Positions 4,610 to 6,847 of a stretch of 6,847 nucleotides of DNA are shown here, piece by piece. A program made the translations under genes and the position numbers. Origin of the DNA: Dethiosulfatibacter sp. (GTDB lineage: Bacteria; Bacillota_A; Clostridia; Tissierellales; Dethiosulfatibacteraceae). How positions within the stretch are numbered: the first letter of the stretch is position 1; each line of letters starts with the position of its first letter. Location of the stretch: the NCBI GenBank assembly GCA_019084435.1, contig JAHRFV010000011.1, positions 1-6,847 on the forward strand, given 5' to 3'. The notes beneath the pieces were generated by a model. That model was given only the letters and a program-made list of their open reading frames with translations, made no database searches and was not told where the DNA came from.

Positions 4610-6331
4610 TTACTCATTCTCCTTTTCAGTCATAATCACTTCATTGAGATAATCTTTTAGCACACTATTAATCGCATTGATATAGGCATCTCGATCTGCC
4701 TGTCCCCAAAAATGCAATTGATTATCTCCAGAAGAAGTGTAATATTTCAAAAAAACCATCTTTGTGCAAAACGGGATATATTGACCAGCTTTATCCATTT
4801 CAATCACCAAGTTTCTTTTAACATCAAAAGTGGAATTGCTAAGAGCCGCATTATCACTTATATTCAACAAAGCTAAATTGGATATTGAATGTAAATACTC
4901 TGTATTTCCGGATACAGATAGTAGCTTTATGACTCTTTCCTGAAGTCCTTCAAACTCTTGCCTTTCCAACTTGATTTTTTCAATTGCGATTTGCATTTCA
5001 TCAATCAATAAGTTGTTGTCACCATCAAGAGATTTGACAGAAGGAACATGTAACCTAAGCCATTCTTTCCAGTTATCCTGTGTCTTCATGCCTTCTGATT
5101 GCTGCGCATGAATATGCTCCAAGCTCCATGAAACCTTTCCTTTTTCACGAAACTTAAACTTGTTAAATGGGAACCACTGTGTTTGTTCTCCGTTTTGTCT
5201 GACGGATTCAATGTTGAATAAAAGCAAAAGCCTACTAATACGTCCGTAATCTGTTGATTTTTCATAGTTCAGCTCCGCATAATTGGTGCCACTTTCAATA
5301 CTCTTACGGATTTTGTTATTTAAATCCAAATTGAACTGATGCTTCGTCTTATCTTTTGATAATTCATATATCTTTTGTAAGGTTTCTGTTTCTGACGCTA
5401 TCAAATAGCCTATCTTATGATATAACTCATGATTTTCAAACCAGTCCTTAACGATAAGATAGGTATGTTGGATTTTTCTCCACATATCGCTAAGATTCTC
5501 ACTCTCTCTCAATCCGTCAAAATAGAAGAAGGTAAAATATTTTTCCTTATTATCAGCGGGCTTTCCGGAAATAAGATTAAGTATCAAGTCAATCCGGGTC
5601 TGATAATGGTTCTTGTCATTATTTGAAAGGAAATACCAGAGAGAATCATTGTGTAATTCCTTTTCAATATTATCCCACTGCAAGGAAATCTCTTCCTGCT
5701 TCGCACGACTCATATTCCCGTTGATATCACGACTTAGAAACATCGCTTTTACAAGTTCAGCACTCGTAAGAGGTATTTTCCCAATATTTAAACGAGTAAA
5801 TAATGCTATGGCATCTTCTGATTCATCAACCTCATACCAGATAATCTTTACATTCTCATCAAAGAATTTATTGATATTGGTCAACGTGGATTTCTTGTCT
5901 TTTTTCTCAAACCATTTTTCAATCGTATCATAAGCATCGCACATAAACCAAAAATCAATATTATCCACTTTCATAGACTTATCAAGAGTAGACAGAAATC
6001 CTTGTGATTTTATCCGTGTCTCATAAAACAATGAAAATTTTGGTTCATCTAAAAATCCAGAACTGGCTGTATTCATGTACTTGTAAATAAGATATAGCGA
6101 TGTCAGGCGTTGTTGTCCATCTACTAGTTCAAATCTATCAAAGCTTCTTCGGACAACAATGGGTTGTAAGCAATAATTGCCTGTACCATTCGAATAAATA
6201 TCATCCAACAATCGAGTCACTTCTTCTCTTCCCCAACGATATCCCCGCTGATAGGATGGAATATAGAAATTACCTTCTATTGATCCCACAAGTCTTGTCT
6301 CTAATCTTATTTCTGTCCTTAAAATATCCAT
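4610..6331 (-). CDS. GmrSD-like DUF262-DUF1524 protein, candidate type IV restriction nuclease
   Basis: A 573-residue fused protein. Residues about 8-230 form DUF262: IPSYQRGYRW at 24-33, LVDGQQRLTSLYLIYKYM at 69-86 and FTRLNIGKIPLTSAELVKA at 178-196. The C-terminal part is DUF1524, an HNH-like nuclease: SLEHIHAQQSE at 403-413 with His406 and His408, then SNLALLN and LSNSTFDVKR at about 484-506, and FWGQADRDAYI near the end. Known relatives (GmrSD, SspE, BrxU) bind or hydrolyse NTP and cut phage or foreign DNA according to its modification; the target here cannot be read from sequence. The start at 6331 has AAAGGA six bases upstream (6338-6343). The frame stays open to a TTG at 6442, but that extension has no homologous look. 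It is the first gene of the operon, one base from the next. All key DUF262 and DUF1524 motifs seem intact. Confidence 0.95.
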   Translation of the reverse strand: MDILRTEIRLETRLVGSIEGNFYIPSYQRGYRWGREEVTRLLDDIYSNGTGNYCLQPIVVRRSFDRFELVDGQQRLTSLYLIYKYMNTASSGFLDEPKFSLFYETRIKSQGFLSTLDKSMKVDNIDFWFMCDAYDTIEKWFEKKDKKSTLTNINKFFDENVKIIWYEVDESEDAIALFTRLNIGKIPLTSAELVKAMFLSRDINGNMSRAKQEEISLQWDNIEKELHNDSLWYFLSNNDKNHYQTRIDLILNLISGKPADNKEKYFTFFYFDGLRESENLSDMWRKIQHTYLIVKDWFENHELYHKIGYLIASETETLQKIYELSKDKTKHQFNLDLNNKIRKSIESGTNYAELNYEKSTDYGRISRLLLLFNIESVRQNGEQTQWFPFNKFKFREKGKVSWSLEHIHAQQSEGMKTQDNWKEWLRLHVPSVKSLDGDNNLLIDEMQIAIEKIKLERQEFEGLQERVIKLLSVSGNTEYLHSISNLALLNISDNAALSNSTFDVKRNLVIEMDKAGQYIPFCTKMVFLKYYTSSGDNQLHFWGQADRDAYINAINSVLKDYLNEVIMTEKENE

Positions 6332-6337
6332 TAATAA

Positions 6338-6343
6338 TCCTTT
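6338..6343 (-). promoter_or_regulatory. Ribosome binding site deciding the start of the DUF262-DUF1524 gene
   Basis: AAAGGA on the minus strand lies six bases before the ATG at 6331. The next upstream ATG (6346) has no such site in front of it. This supports the shorter 573-residue protein, which begins MDILRTEIRL directly ahead of the DUF262 domain. A TGTTAAAAT extended -10-like match just upstream (6359-6351) could give a very short leader, but no -35 accompanies it. Confidence 0.6.
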
Positions 6344-6362
6344 CATATTTATTTTAACACAT

Positions 6363-6406
6363 ATGGTGACATTCCCCTCTTTCATCAAAGAGCCTGACTC
6401 CACCAT
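6363..6406 (-). repeat. Two-part stem-loop in the operon leader
   Basis: CTCTTT (6377-6382) and AAAGAG (6387-6392) form a perfect 6-bp hairpin with a 4-base loop. Around it, ATGGTG (6363-6368) pairs with CACCAT (6401-6406) across an unpaired interior. The structure lies 32 bases ahead of the chosen start codon, between the inverted repeat at 6438-6460 and the ribosome binding site. It could modulate translation if transcription begins upstream, and it may be chance. Confidence 0.35.
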
Positions 6407-6437
6407 TAGATTTGCAGTGGAAAAATCCTCACCCCTC

Positions 6438-6460
6438 TTCAACTGGTATATCTAGTTGAA
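6438..6460. promoter_or_regulatory. Inverted repeat, putative operator upstream of the DUF262 operon
   Basis: TTCAACT (6438-6444) and AGTTGAA (6454-6460) are exact inverted repeats with a 9-base AT-rich centre. On the minus strand a TATAAA (6480-6475) lies just upstream, a possible -10 with only a poor -35, which would place the repeat immediately after the transcription start. That is a common operator position for a repressor. No regulator gene for it is evident in the window. It could instead be a leader hairpin. Confidence 0.4.
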
Positions 6461-6495
6461 ATCCACAAAACCTATTTATAGCGTATTCGCTCAAC

Positions 6496-6732
6496 CTATT
6501 TAAGCTTTTTAATCTCATTTGCATTTTTGCCTGTTACAACTTTTTTACCTGTAGTTTCTTCTAGTTGTTTTTTTGCAGCATTAGCTACTAGTCCACCTTG
6601 CCGGGCCACAGACTTATTTTCGTTAAATGTCTTCGGATTCTTTCCCTTTGAAATTTCAGTTGTTGATGCTTCTGCAAGCATGTTCAACACTAGTTCAAGG
6701 TTGGTCACCCCCTGTGTTAGGATAGTTGTCAT
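6496..6732 (-). pseudogene. C-terminal remnant of a BRO/DinD-like phage antirepressor
   Basis: The 78-codon frame carries the C-terminal region typical of BRO-N/DinD-like prophage proteins: TNLELVLNMLAEASTTEIS at residues 10-28, then ARQGGLVANAAKKQLEETTG and KKVVTGKNA near the end. Full members are usually well over 200 residues, with an N-terminal BRO/KilA-type DNA-binding domain that is absent here. Resemblance begins at about residue 9-10 (position near 6706), close to where the IS3-like element seems to start (near 6713), so the first eight codons and the AGGAGGAGG ribosome binding site (6736-6744) probably come from the IS end. It may still be translated as a chimera. Its stop codon lies 164 bases upstream of the DUF262 operon start, on the same strand. 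Family recognition is from memory. Confidence 0.65.
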
Positions 6733-6735
6733 AGA

Positions 6736-6779
6736 CCTCCTCCTAAAGTATAGTTGAAGAAAAGGAGCCCCAGAGGAGG
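6736..6779 (+). promoter_or_regulatory. Ribosome binding site of IS3 orfA with upstream anti-complement
   Basis: GAGGAGG (6773-6779) is the strong ribosome binding site of the orfA start at 6786. CCTCCTC (6736-6742) upstream is its exact complement, so a transcript entering from outside the element could hide the site in a 7-bp stem. Read on the minus strand, the same upstream bases are the ribosome binding site of the BRO/DinD remnant. Confidence 0.5.
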
Positions 6780-6785
6780 AAAAAC

Positions 6786-6847
6786 ATGCCCCGATACAGC
6801 CAGGAATTCAAATACAATATCATCAAAAAAATGATGCCCCCAGAAAA
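6786..6847 (+). CDS. IS3-family transposase OrfA, N-terminal fragment
   Basis: Only the first 20 full codons are present before the window ends: MPRYSQEFKYNIIKKMMPPE. The pattern (R/K)YSxEFKxxIxxxMxPP matches the start of IS3-type OrfA, a helix-turn-helix protein of the HTH_Tnp_1 kind, just before its DNA-binding helices. OrfA binds the element ends and is normally joined to the OrfB catalytic part by programmed frameshifting; that part lies outside the window. The start is supported by GAGGAGGA (6773-6780), about six bases upstream. Other transposase families share this N-terminal helix-turn-helix, so the IS3 label is likely but not certain. Confidence 0.8.
   Translation, partial: MPRYSQEFKYNIIKKMMPPE

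Larger units (their letters stand above)
6713..6847 (+). mobile_element. Left end of an IS3-family element (runs off window)
   Basis: A transposase orfA begins at 6786, and the DNA in front of it holds no other gene. The left tip is placed at TGTGTTAGGATAG (6713) because IS3-family elements start with TG, and because resemblance of the opposite-strand BRO/DinD fragment stops just there. The tip is an inference and could be a few bases off; the other end is outside the window. Insertion would have removed the N-terminal part of the BRO/DinD-like gene. Confidence 0.5.

Noticed and set aside
6332..6442. N-terminal extension of the DUF262-DUF1524 frame to 610 residues
   Set aside because: The first codon is TTG without a good ribosome binding site, and the extra 37 residues precede a well-supported ATG at 6331 and show no domain character.
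6527..6757. Plus-strand 76-codon frame opposite the BRO/DinD remnant
   Set aside because: It lacks a ribosome binding site and is the complement of a frame with recognisable protein blocks.

Overview
The window looks like a piece of accessory genome from a low-GC Gram-positive anaerobe, most likely a gut-type clostridium (Lachnospiraceae-like). This is inferred from the AT-rich DNA, the strong GGAGG-type ribosome binding sites and the types of transposase and phage-derived protein; no marker gene fixes the species.

Layout from left to right. Positions 1 to about 1005 hold one end of an IS66-family insertion sequence on the minus strand (tnpA, tnpB, and the first 30 codons of tnpC), with a terminator-like hairpin between tnpB and tnpC. 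An AT-rich gap with one long hairpin (1129-1177) follows. A plus-strand gene (1353-1940) encodes a RelB/DinJ-type ribbon-helix-helix domain joined to a roughly 100-residue helical domain, with no RelE-type toxin beside it. The next 490 bases have no convincing gene, but they contain a short repeat cluster (1998-2044) and a 225-base palindromic, MITE-like element (2051-2275) whose arms carry a 22-base subterminal repeat resembling IS21-family ends.

The core is a two-gene minus-strand operon. The first gene (6331 down to 4610, 573 aa) is a fused DUF262-DUF1524 protein of the GmrSD type IV restriction class. The second (4608 down to 2431, 725 aa) is a longer DUF262 protein that lacks a recognisable DUF1524 nuclease and has its own conserved C-terminal region. 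Only one base separates them, which implies coupled translation and joint action. By family, the operon is a candidate anti-phage module that detects modified DNA.

Upstream of the operon (6496-6732, minus) is the C-terminal remnant of a BRO/DinD-like phage antirepressor. It appears to be cut by an IS3-family element whose left end lies near 6713 and whose orfA starts at 6786 and runs out of the window. The picture is a small defence cassette and an orphan antitoxin-like regulator sitting between two unrelated insertion sequences and on prophage debris.
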